Origin: Kordia periserrulae
Lineage (GTDB): Bacteria; Bacteroidota; Bacteroidia; Flavobacteriales; Flavobacteriaceae
Assembly: GCF_003054265.1 (NCBI RefSeq)
Contig: NZ_QBKT01000001.1
Coordinates: 372,001-436,000 of the forward strand
Direction: 5' to 3'
DNA: 64,000 nt
Positions 15,715-24,100 of the stretch are shown here, piece by piece (the first letter of the stretch is position 1; each line of letters begins with the position of its first letter). The translations under genes and the position numbers were made by a program. A model generated the notes under the pieces. It did no database searches. It was not told the DNA's origin and worked only from the letters and a program-made list of their open reading frames with translations.

Positions 15715-16079
15715 GACTCTTGATTATTTTTTTCGATTTCTCTTCGTATTTCTTCCAATTCTGAAGTACTGATATCATTTTTTTGCATAAAAAATGACAC
15801 CATACTTTTAAAAGAGCCTTGAAAATAGCCATTTACCAATTTAGAAATGGACTGATTGCTATATTCCGATTGCGGCAATAAGGGAAAATAAATATGTCCT
15901 TTTCCAACTTTTTCGTATCCAACAAATCCTTTACTTTCCAAAATTCGCACAATGGTAGAAACCGTATTGTATGCAGGTTTTTCACCTTTGAGATGTTCAA
16001 TAATCGTTTTTACATTGGCGCGTTCTAGCTGCCATAGAATTTGCATGATTTCCTCTTCTGCTTTTGTCAATTGCTTCAT
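15711..16079 (-). CDS. BlaI/MecI/CopY-family repressor
   Basis: The 122-residue protein is a BlaI-type winged-helix repressor: MKQLTKAEEEIMQILWQLERANVKTI, then the recognition helix region GEKPAYNTVSTIVRILESKGFVGYEKVGKGHIYFPL, and a C-terminal dimerisation helix. The cleavage-type region between the two domains is present. The start is ATG 16079; an in-frame TTG upstream at 16103 falls inside the operator array and is less likely. It is the first gene of the operon with the M56 peptidase. The AACTAA/TTAGTT half-site array directly upstream is very probably its own operator, giving autorepression. Confidence 0.9.
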   Translation of the reverse strand: MKQLTKAEEEIMQILWQLERANVKTIIEHLKGEKPAYNTVSTIVRILESKGFVGYEKVGKGHIYFPLLPQSEYSNQSISKLVNGYFQGSFKSMVSFFMQKNDISTSELEEIRREIEKNNQES

Positions 16080-16090
16080 TGCTACTTGTA

Positions 16091-16166
16091 TTAGTTTTTT
16101 CAACTAAATCCTTAGTTCAACAATACAAATATAACTAAAATTTTAGTTTGAACTAATTTTTTAGTT
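16091..16166. promoter_or_regulatory. Array of seven AACTAA/TTAGTT half-sites (BlaI operator region)
   Basis: Half-sites occur at 16091 (TTAGTT), 16102 (AACTAA), 16112 (TTAGTT), 16133 (AACTAA), 16143 (TTAGTT), 16151 (AACTAA) and 16161 (TTAGTT). They form perfect palindromes, including AACTAAAATTTTAGTT (16133-16148) and TTAGTTTGAACTAA (16143-16156). The array covers the putative -7 element at 16126-16133 and the region just before the blaI start. This is the arrangement expected for a BlaI-type dimer repressing its own operon. Confidence 0.7.
16126..16133 (-). promoter_or_regulatory. Putative -7 element (TATATTTG) of the blaI operon
   Basis: On the minus strand the bases read TATATTTG, a match to the Bacteroidota consensus TAnnTTTG. 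It lies 46 bases upstream of the blaI ATG and overlaps an operator half-site by one base. No perfect -33 TTG is visible at the ideal spacing. Confidence 0.5.
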
Positions 16167-16207
16167 AAAAAATAGCAACTTTAACATTTTGAATGTCTTA
16201 AGATATA

Positions 16208-17482
16208 TTATTTTGAAAAGTACTTTATTTGTCGAAAAGTTTGTTCTTTTTTAACGCCGTTTTCTGTAAACGTTTTTGACGTCCAGTTGCCTTGTGCGTC
16301 GTACACATATTCATAAGCTAATTTTGTATTTTCCTCAAAATCAATTCGTAAAAGCTCATCTCCGTATATAGAATAAGTTACTTCTTCAACTAATTGATTG
16401 CCTTTATAATAGTATGATTTATATCCTTCATTATTTTTTTCAGTGATTCGATATAATTTTTGAGACGTGATTGTATTGTCCTTAAAACGAACAGTATATT
16501 GAAGTGTTTTACAAAGTTTCCCATTGTTAGAATCATACTCATACATTTTCAAGTTTCCTTTAACTGTATTATATTTTATAATTGCTTGCCGAAGTCTGTT
16601 GTTACTGTCAAAAATGTATTGCTCTATACTAGTTTCTATAGAATCATTTCTTCGTTTGCGATAGGTATTAATTTTCTTTACAGTTTTACCATCTTTATTA
16701 TATATGTATCTTTTATTACTTTTTAACTTATACTCAGAAAGGTTCCTTTTTGCAACAGGTTTTCCATATTCGTTACTAAAATCATATTCAAAAACATATG
16801 TTTTGATTTGAACCAATCTTTTTTTTTGATCATGTCCATAGAATATAACATAATCGCTATCGGGAATTCCTCCTTTACAACTTACAATATGACTTGTGAA
16901 CACATGATTATTGAGCGATTCATGTTTGACAAGTAATGTATCTTTTTGATATGTATAGCGCTGTTTGAGAAAAAAATTGTTTTGGTAGGATGATTTTCCC
17001 CAGACTTCTTTGAGTTTACCATATTCAGTATAGATTCGTTTCTCCTCTTCGATATGTATTCTTTTCAAGTTATTTGTCGTTCTATCATAGATTTTCCTAG
17101 ACTCAACTGAATGTATAAGTTGTCCAGAATCATTAAATGTATTTTGAATATCTGAGGAAACTATGCCGTTTTTATTAATGTATTCTCTTCGTAAAAGTTT
17201 GCCGTTTGAAAGATATTCAGACACTTCTTTAGATTCTTCTATAAATGTATCTGAACTAATTGTTTTATATTTTTTCAGAATGGAATCAAATTCAAATTGA
17301 ATGTAAAGGTGTTTTTGTGTAGTTACTTTTTTAACAGCTCCTTTAAATTTTTCACCATGTAAAAAATAATCATGATAATAGGGTTGCGGAATCAAAGTCT
17401 CATTATCCAATACAGTTTGCGCATTTCCAAAAGAAAATGAACTCAACATAAAGAATAGTGTAAAATATAGATTCTGCTGCAT
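16208..17482 (-). CDS. Secreted protein with RHS/YD-like repeat segments
   Basis: The 424-residue protein has a signal peptide ending near SFSFGNAQ. The rest is a run of short beta-strand units of the kind seen in RHS/YD or MORN-like proteins: EYLSNGKLLRREYINKNG, NTFNDSGQLIHS, YIYNKDGKTVKKINTY, YIFDSNNRLRQAIIKY and YVYDAQGNWTSKTF. There is no RHS core cleavage motif and no toxin C-terminus, so it is not a polymorphic toxin by sequence. It is probably a periplasmic or surface protein of unknown function. It lies 42 bases beyond the blaI operator array, in the same orientation as that operon. Confidence 0.75.
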   Translation of the reverse strand: MQQNLYFTLFFMLSSFSFGNAQTVLDNETLIPQPYYHDYFLHGEKFKGAVKKVTTQKHLYIQFEFDSILKKYKTISSDTFIEESKEVSEYLSNGKLLRREYINKNGIVSSDIQNTFNDSGQLIHSVESRKIYDRTTNNLKRIHIEEEKRIYTEYGKLKEVWGKSSYQNNFFLKQRYTYQKDTLLVKHESLNNHVFTSHIVSCKGGIPDSDYVIFYGHDQKKRLVQIKTYVFEYDFSNEYGKPVAKRNLSEYKLKSNKRYIYNKDGKTVKKINTYRKRRNDSIETSIEQYIFDSNNRLRQAIIKYNTVKGNLKMYEYDSNNGKLCKTLQYTVRFKDNTITSQKLYRITEKNNEGYKSYYYKGNQLVEEVTYSIYGDELLRIDFEENTKLAYEYVYDAQGNWTSKTFTENGVKKEQTFRQIKYFSK

Positions 17483-17727
17483 CTATTAACTAACGAAAAA
17501 AGTCATACTTTATTAAAAGAGGAAGTGAATTTTTATGTAGAGGATTCTAGCATACGCTGGAATTAAGTGTTCAATTAGAGTAAGCACTTTTAAAAACCGA
17601 GTTTCCCTAAAATAAAAAAGCATCCCTATTTTCGGTGAAGAAAAAAGGAAAGCTTTTCATTGGTTTAACTACTAAACCAAGGCAAACCAAGGGTTTACCT
17701 TAAACAACACAACTAAATCATTTTGCC

Positions 17728-17757
17728 AAAAAAAGCTTCTCAACTTAGGAGAAGCTT
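17728..17757 (-). terminator. Rho-independent terminator after tRNA-Asp
   Basis: On the minus strand a 9-base stem, AAGCTTCTC and GAGAAGCTT (17733-17741 with 17749-17757), is followed by a run of seven T. It lies 13 bases past the tRNA 3' end. Confidence 0.8.
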
Positions 17758-17770
17758 TCTGCAATTTTAG

Positions 17771-17844
17771 CGGTCTGGACGGGACTCGAACCCGCGACCC
17801 CATGCGTGACAGGCATGTATTCTAACCAACTGAACTACCAAACC
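17771..17844 (-). tRNA. tRNA-Asp (anticodon GTC)
   Basis: Read on the minus strand this 74-nt sequence folds as a standard cloverleaf. The acceptor stem is GGTTTGG with CCAGACC (one G-U), the discriminator is G, and the D-arm begins GTTCAGTTGG. The anticodon stem is CATGC/GCATG with loop CTGTCAC giving anticodon GTC, and the T-arm contains GGTTCGAGTCC. The 3' CCA is not encoded. A terminator follows. Confidence 0.96.
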
Positions 17845-17930
17845 GTTGCTTGATTGCGGATGCAAATATACACCACAATTCTATTTATGCAAATATATTT
17901 TAGCAAAAAATTAAAGTTTTTTTAATCCCG

Positions 17931-18860
17931 CTATGCAAATTTTTGTCTTTCAACGAGATAAGTCAATAAAATTTTCTCAAAGTTTTCATTGATATCTGCC
18001 GCTACGTACTTTATTTTGTATTGCGCGCATTTCATTTTGAGCTGTGAAAAATAGTCCGACACTGCTTTTTGATAGTTTTCTTGTACGGTATCTGCATAAA
18101 TGTCAATATGCTCGCCCGATTCTACATCTATGAAACGTTTGGGTTTGTTGTCGAAATCAAATTGTAATTCTTTTTGCGCATCAAACACGTGAAATAAAAT
18201 GACTTCGTGTTTGTTGTATTTTAAATGCTGCAATGCTTCAAATAATTGTTCGTCTGCTACACCATCTTGAAACATGTCTGTAAAAAGAAAAATAAGACTT
18301 CTGCGCTTTATTTTCTCGGCTATTTGATGCAAATAGGTGTACGTGTCTGTTTTTTTGTTGCTGCGCTTTGTAGTGACTGCCGTATCAAGTGCATTCAACA
18401 ACAACTGATGATGTCGCTCGCTTCCTTTTTCGGGCGCGTAAAAATCATACGTATCTGAATAAATACTCAAACCTATGGCGTCGCGTTGTTTTTTTAAAAT
18501 ATTCATCAAAGAAGCTGTTGCCAATGCGGAAAACCCGATTTTATTCAAGTTTTCTAAAGACAAATTCGCCACTTCAGGATAGTGCATGGAAGAAGAGTTA
18601 TCAATAATGATATGACAGCGTAGATTGGTTTCTTCTTCATATTTTTTAGTGTACAATTTGTCCGTTTTGGCAAACAATTTCCAGTCAATATGTTTGGTGC
18701 TTTCGCCCGAATTGTAAATTTTATGCTCTGCAAATTCCGCAGAAAACCCATGAAATGGACTTTTGTGCATTCCCGAAATAAATCCTTCAACGACTTGCTG
18801 CGCGAGTAATTCCAGATTTTTAAATCCTGAGGTTTTATTGAGTTCTTGTTGTAAATTCAA
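17931..18860 (-). CDS. DUF58 (von Willebrand-like) protein, TTG start
   Basis: The 309-residue protein contains the DUF58 signature GESTKHIDWKLFAKTDKLYTKKYEEETNLRCHIIIDNSSSM. Its central DxSxS-like MIDAS site (IIDNSSSM, about residues 88-95) suggests a metal-dependent adhesion fold. In this phylum DUF58 proteins accompany MoxR ATPases and BatA/B-type proteins, but none is nearby. Translation must begin at TTG 18860-18858: an in-frame TAA lies 15 bases upstream, and the next ATG, at about residue 31, would cut into the conserved N-terminus. The protein has no signal peptide and is probably cytoplasmic. Confidence 0.87.
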   Translation of the reverse strand: MNLQQELNKTSGFKNLELLAQQVVEGFISGMHKSPFHGFSAEFAEHKIYNSGESTKHIDWKLFAKTDKLYTKKYEEETNLRCHIIIDNSSSMHYPEVANLSLENLNKIGFSALATASLMNILKKQRDAIGLSIYSDTYDFYAPEKGSERHHQLLLNALDTAVTTKRSNKKTDTYTYLHQIAEKIKRRSLIFLFTDMFQDGVADEQLFEALQHLKYNKHEVILFHVFDAQKELQFDFDNKPKRFIDVESGEHIDIYADTVQENYQKAVSDYFSQLKMKCAQYKIKYVAADINENFEKILLTYLVERQKFA

Positions 18861-18974
18861 ATGATACAGACTTTAATGATGATATAAATGTACAATTAAA
18901 TATTGTTTTGAAAGAACGTCACGAAGGTATGAAACTGTTTTTAACTCTTTTTAAGAAGTTAAATTGAAGCAAAC

Positions 18975-19002
18975 AAAAAAGGCTTAGCAGTACGCTAAAC
19001 CC
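18975..19002 (-). terminator. Rho-independent terminator after trxA
   Basis: On the minus strand a stem of about eight pairs (GGTTTAGC with GCTAAGCC, one mismatch, loop GTACT) is followed by six T. It starts 31 bases past the trxA stop. Confidence 0.7.
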
Positions 19003-19032
19003 TTTCTTCTTTTTCACTAAGTTGTATATTTC

Positions 19033-19353
19033 TTATGCTAATAGCTTGTCTAACACGTCTGTATAGGTACTTTTCTGAGCTACACCAACTTGACGACCAA
19101 CTAATTCTCCGTTTTGGAACACCAATACGGTAGGAATGTTACGAACACCAAATTGAGAAGCATACTGCTGATTTGCATCAACGTCTAACTTACCAACAAC
19201 AGCTTTTCCTTCATATTCTCCAGCAATTTGCTCTACAACTGGTCCTAACATTCTACATGGTCCGCACCAAGCTGCCCAAAAGTCAACCAACACTGGCTTA
19301 TCGCTGTTCAAAACTACTTCTTCAAAATTTGCATCTGTGATTTCTAATGCCAT
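19033..19353 (-). CDS. trxA: Thioredoxin
   Basis: The 106-residue protein is a classic thioredoxin, reducing protein disulfides in the cytoplasm with electrons from thioredoxin reductase. It has FWAAWCGPC with catalytic C30 and C33, the buried D24, a cis-proline in RNIPTVLVF, and VGVAQKS at the C-terminus. The length is standard and no signal peptide is present. The gene is monocistronic, with its own terminator downstream (18975-19002) and a 157-base AT-rich region upstream. Thioredoxin reductase is not in the window. Confidence 0.97.
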   Translation of the reverse strand: MALEITDANFEEVVLNSDKPVLVDFWAAWCGPCRMLGPVVEQIAGEYEGKAVVGKLDVDANQQYASQFGVRNIPTVLVFQNGELVGRQVGVAQKSTYTDVLDKLLA

Positions 19354-19510
19354 AATTATATATTTTTAAAATGTTACTTTATTATTTGATTAATATGCAA
19401 TATTAGTCAAATATTTTACCAAAACTTACATCTCACACATTTGTTTTGACTATGTTTATATTGATTTTTCTTATTACTATCTAAATCTCAATTATTTAGA
19501 TAAAAAATCA

Positions 19511-20527
19511 TTATCGAGTCACCTCAACAGTGTACGTTGCTATTAAATCTTCTTTGATGTATAAATGCACATCGTAAAATCCTGTGAATTCGAACTTGTA
19601 ATCTATACTCAGCGAATTGTCTTTGATTGAAACTTCTTTCGGATAGATTTTGCGTTCTCTAAAACTACTTTCAATGACCAAATTGACATCTTTTTCAGCA
19701 ACTTCTTTTTGCAACTGTAAGGTAAAATTGATGTTTTGATTTCTTTGAATGGCATTGTGCATTTTTTGTGGATATGTATGACCGCTGAAATACGCATACG
19801 CTTTATTATAGATAATTGGCGCGTCCATAAAATCGTCAAACGATGGCGTTTCTCCTTCCAACAAAAACCACTTTTTAATTATCGGATGATGATTTATCGC
19901 AAAGATTTTCGGATCAGACAGAAAAAATCCTTCGTTAAAGTCAAATTGAAATTGATTGGATTCAGGATTAGGATTACCACTCGCCCACGTTGGATCACAC
20001 AAATACCATTTCCCATCAAGTTTTACCACATTCCAACTGTGATTAGGCGAATCTAAGGTTTTCAGATTGATAGTACTCGTTCTACCATAACCGTGAATCA
20101 TTTCGCATTCAATATCTGCCAAATTCGCCAATTCTTTCACCAAATACGCATAACCTGTACATATCGTAGAACGGTTTTTGAGGAGTCTTTTAAAGACAAT
20201 TTTCTGAAATTTAGAATTCCACGCTTTGAGTCGAGCTGGATTGTCTTTGTAGCGTTGGCGATTGCGTTTGTTGCGCTCGTACAAGCCGTAATTATTGGAC
20301 ACATTGCTACAAATCCATTTAAAAATAGCGCGAAATCGTTCCGCATCTGTGTCCAGTTGTGACGTGAGTTTGTAGACTAAATCAGGTAAGTTGTGCAATG
20401 TTTCATCTTTGTATTTCAGTGCTATTTCATCCGCTTTTTCAAAAGAAATATGACTAAAGTCTGAAATTTGAGCTGTTCCCTGAAATACAAAGATGTATAG
20501 GAATATGTATAATATAAATATTCGCAT
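19511..20527 (-). CDS. Secreted transglutaminase-like protein
   Basis: The 338-residue protein has a signal peptide (MRIFILYIFLYIFVFQGTAQ) and a transglutaminase/kyphoscoliosis-peptidase-type domain. Catalytic Cys is in NRSTICTGYAYL (about residue 121), His is in DSPNHSWNVVKL, and Asp is in YLCDPTWASG. Upstream residues 60-75 (FRAIFKWICSNVSNNYG) are also typical. The C-terminal 100 residues look like a beta-sandwich. It is likely a periplasmic protease or protein cross-linker. It lies 26 bases downstream of the carboxypeptidase-regulatory-domain gene, which encodes another envelope protein, so the two are probably cotranscribed. Confidence 0.85.
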   Translation of the reverse strand: MRIFILYIFLYIFVFQGTAQISDFSHISFEKADEIALKYKDETLHNLPDLVYKLTSQLDTDAERFRAIFKWICSNVSNNYGLYERNKRNRQRYKDNPARLKAWNSKFQKIVFKRLLKNRSTICTGYAYLVKELANLADIECEMIHGYGRTSTINLKTLDSPNHSWNVVKLDGKWYLCDPTWASGNPNPESNQFQFDFNEGFFLSDPKIFAINHHPIIKKWFLLEGETPSFDDFMDAPIIYNKAYAYFSGHTYPQKMHNAIQRNQNINFTLQLQKEVAEKDVNLVIESSFRERKIYPKEVSIKDNSLSIDYKFEFTGFYDVHLYIKEDLIATYTVEVTR

Positions 20528-20553
20528 GAAACTGCATTGCTACGGTAGCAAGG

Positions 20554-20955
20554 TTAATTTTTCCGTTTCGATTTGTAACGCTTATTGGTGTTGACCGCGC
20601 CCATAATTTCAATCACCTCATCGGATAAAATTGCTTTTACAAATGTTGTGTCCTCTTTAATGCGGAATTCAATCGATTCGTAGCCTAAAAAGCTTATCAC
20701 CAATACATCGCCAGTTTCAAGTGCTACAGGAAAGGTAAATTCACCTTTGGCATTGGTTACCGTTCCTTGGTTTTCACCTTTTAAAATAACATTGACACCT
20801 TCAAGCGGTCCTTGAGGATTGCTAACTGTTCCTTTAATAATTCGTCCCTTTTGTGCACTTGTGTTTTGTCCGTACATCGGATTGAACGCAAAAATGAGCA
20901 TCATTATCAACGCTGCATACCAAGCTTTTTTCGGAATTGTAATGTGTGTTTTCAT
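20554..20955 (-). CDS. Carboxypeptidase-regulatory-like domain protein
   Basis: The 133-residue protein has a signal peptide ending near NPMYGQ and a single CarboxypepD_reg-like beta-sandwich: IIKGTVSNPQGPLEGVNVILKGENQGTVTNAKGEFTFPV, then VLVISFLGYESIEF. This is the N-terminal domain found in SusC-type TonB-dependent receptors, here without the receptor barrel. The C-terminus is basic (NKRYKSKRKN). It may be a stand-alone periplasmic domain or a remnant of a larger receptor; its clean ends favour a real small protein. It is followed 26 bases later by the transglutaminase-like gene. Confidence 0.8.
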   Translation of the reverse strand: MKTHITIPKKAWYAALIMMLIFAFNPMYGQNTSAQKGRIIKGTVSNPQGPLEGVNVILKGENQGTVTNAKGEFTFPVALETGDVLVISFLGYESIEFRIKEDTTFVKAILSDEVIEIMGAVNTNKRYKSKRKN

Positions 20956-21144
20956 CTGTTTCTTTTTTTAATCTATGTTAAATGTATTGTTGCTATTGTA
21001 ATTATCAAAACCATTATGAGTAAACTCTCGGTTTGAGTGAGTAAATGGCTAATTTGATGTAATTTAAGCTTTTATTGAGCGAATTACAATAGTTTCAAAC
21101 CAAATTAACATTCTCTCTTTTTTGTTATTTGTTATTTGTTTTTC

Positions 21145-21182
21145 GGTGTTTCCTATAACACCCAACACCAAAAACCTAACAC
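21145..21182 (-). repeat. G/T-rich minisatellite-like tract after dnaE
   Basis: Directly after the dnaE stop, the minus strand reads GTGTTAGG, then TTTTTGGTGTTGGGTGTT, then GGTGTTTCC in reverse sense. The same GTGTTGGGTGTT word follows the AsmA-family gene stop at 42464. No gene is visible in this stretch. Confidence 0.55.
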
Positions 21183-24100
21183 CTAATTAATCCGATACAA
21201 CACGTCTTCTTCCGTCAACGCATCTAACAATTCTTGGGTAATGTTTACTTTTTTCTTTTTACTTGGTGCTTTGAGTTTTATTTTTTCGTTGGCTTCATAT
21301 AAGGTAAAATGCAAGGCTTTGTCACCTTTGTGTGTAGAAATGATATCGTTGATGCAATTCAATGTTTCTTCTTTCAATTCGTTGACATCCAATTGAATAG
21401 TGAGTTTTTTAGCTGCAGTTTCCATGACATCTTGCAGCAATTGCATGGAATTGAATTGCAATCTCGGTTCACCGCGTTTTCCTGTATCACGATTTACCCA
21501 ACCTTCCCGAATAAACGCTTTGATATACACAAACGAATTGGGCACAAAGAAATGTCTGAACTTTAAGTATTCTTCTCCAAAAATTCGAAATTCGTGCGAA
21601 TTGTTGTAATCTTCTACCGTAAACAATGCCCAACCTTTGCCGTTTTTGGAAACTCTATGTTGCACTTCCGTCACAACGCCACCAAACGAAATTTCACGAT
21701 TTACATAGTCTTCCATTCGTGAAAAACAACTCAAATCACCATTACAGAAGTATTCCATCTCGGTTTTAAAATCGTCCAACGGATGTCCCGAAATATAAAT
21801 TCCCACAACTTCTTTTTCGCGCGCCAACTTCTCCATCGTTCCCCATTCTTCACAAGGCGGCACTTTGGGTTCTGCAATTTGCACTTCGCTCGATTCGCCA
21901 AACAAACTTACCTGGGCTGAGTTTTGATTTTCTTGGAATTTTGCTCCGTATTTCACGGCTTTTTCTAAAAAAGTTACGCCGTCGCCTTCCGTGTGAAAGT
22001 ATTGTGCTCTATGTGTATCGCCGAACGAATCAAATCCGCCTGCTAAGGCTAAGTTTTCAAAGGCTTTTTTGTTGGCGGCGCGTAAATCAATTCGTTTTGC
22101 CAAATCGAACACAGACTTATATTTTCCATCTGCGCGTTCTTTTACAATAGTTTTTACCGCGCCGTGTCCCACACCTTTAATTGCGCCCATTCCAAAACGT
22201 ACCGCACCTTGATCGTTTACTGTAAACTTATAGAACGATTCATTCACATCTGGACCTAATACGTCCAATTTCATACGCTTACATTCTTCCATAAAGAAGG
22301 TAATCGTTTTGATATCGTTCATGTTGTTGGATAGTACTGCCGCCATGTATTCCGCAGGATAATGTGCTTTTAAATAGGCAGTTTGATACGCAATCCAAGC
22401 ATAACAAGTTGAATGCGATTTGTTGAAGGCATACGCTGCAAACGCTTCCCAGTCTTTCCAAATTTTTTCCAATTTGTCTTCTGGATGTCCTTTAGCAGAT
22501 GCTTGCGTAATAAACTTCGGCTTCATCTTGTCCAAAACCGCTTTTTGCTTTTTTCCCATCGCTTTACGCAAGACATCGGCTTCACCTTTGGTAAAATCGG
22601 CTAATTTCTGCGACAACAACATCACTTGCTCTTGATAGACCGTAATTCCGTAAGTTTCTTCCAAGTATTCTTGACACGCTTCTAAATCGTATTCAATGTC
22701 TTCTTCTCCGTGTTTTCTGCGGATGAAACTTGGAATGTATTCCATCGGTCCTGGACGATATAACGCATTCATAGCAATGAGATCGGCAAACGTTGTCGGT
22801 TTGAGCGATTTCATGTGTTTTTGCATTCCGGGCGATTCGTACTGAAACACACCAACCGTTTCTCCTCTTTGGAATAATGCGTAGGTTTCTTCATCGTCAA
22901 GCGGAATGTTTTCGATGTCGATGTCAATTCCGTGTTTGTATTTGACAAGCTTGACCGTATCTTTTATCAGTGTCAGCGTTTTGAGTCCTAAGAAGTCCAT
23001 TTTCAGTAAGCCAGCACTTTCCACTACTGAGTTGTCAAACTGTGTACAGTACATGTCGGAATCTTTTGCCAACGCGACAGGAACGAATTTGGTAATATCG
23101 TCTGGTGTGATGATGACTCCACAAGCGTGAATTCCCGTATTTCGTACCGAACCTTCCAATACGCGCGCCATATTGATGGTTTCTGCTTCGAGCCCATCTT
23201 CTTCGGAAAGATTCAACAGTTCGTTGATTTGAACGACTTCTTCTGCTCTAAATTTTTGTTTGAGTTCCGCCTCCGATTTTCCAAAAATCTTTTCCAGTTT
23301 TGTATTCGGAATCAGTTTGGCAATTCTGTCCGCTTCGTTGAGAGGTAAATCCAACACACGCGCTGTATCACGAATGGAGGATTTTGCCGCCATCGTTCCA
23401 TACGTAATGATTTGCGCCACTTGATTTTCGCCGTATTTATCAATTACGTATTGCATCACGCGACCGCGACCTTCATCGTCAAAGTCAATATCAATATCGG
23501 GCATGGAAATACGATCTGGATTTAAGAAACGCTCAAAAAGTAAGTCGTACTTTATCGGATCAATATTGGTAATCCACAAACAATACGCCACTACCGAACC
23601 TGCTGCTGAACCACGTCCTGGACCAACCGAAACGTCCATGTTTCGCGCTTCTCGGATAAAATCTTCTACAATTAAGAAATAACCTGGATATCCTGTGTTT
23701 TCAATGGTGGCTAGCTCAAAATCGAGCCGTTCTCTGATTTCAGGTGTGATTTCGCCGTAGCGTTTTTTGGCACCTTCATACGTTAAGTGACGTAGATATT
23801 TATTTTCTCCACGCTTTCCGCCGTCCATTTTGTCTTCTTCGCATTGAAATTCTTCTGGAATGTCAAATGCTGGCAATAAGACATCGCGTGCTAACTCAAA
23901 CGATTCTACTTTGTCAATGACCTCTTGAACATTCAGAATGGCTTCTGGTAAATCTTTGAACAAGGTTTTCATTTCGTTTGGCGACTTGAAATAGTATTCC
24001 TGATTCGGCAAACCGTAACGATAACCACGTCCGCGACCAATAGGCGTTGCTTGTTTTTCACCATCTTTTACACACAATAATACGTCGTGTGCGGTGGCAT

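Noticed and set aside
16208-17482. RHS polymorphic toxin
   Set aside because: The repeats are RHS/YD-like, but the protein is short, lacks the RHS core cleavage motif and has no variable toxin C-terminus or adjacent immunity gene.
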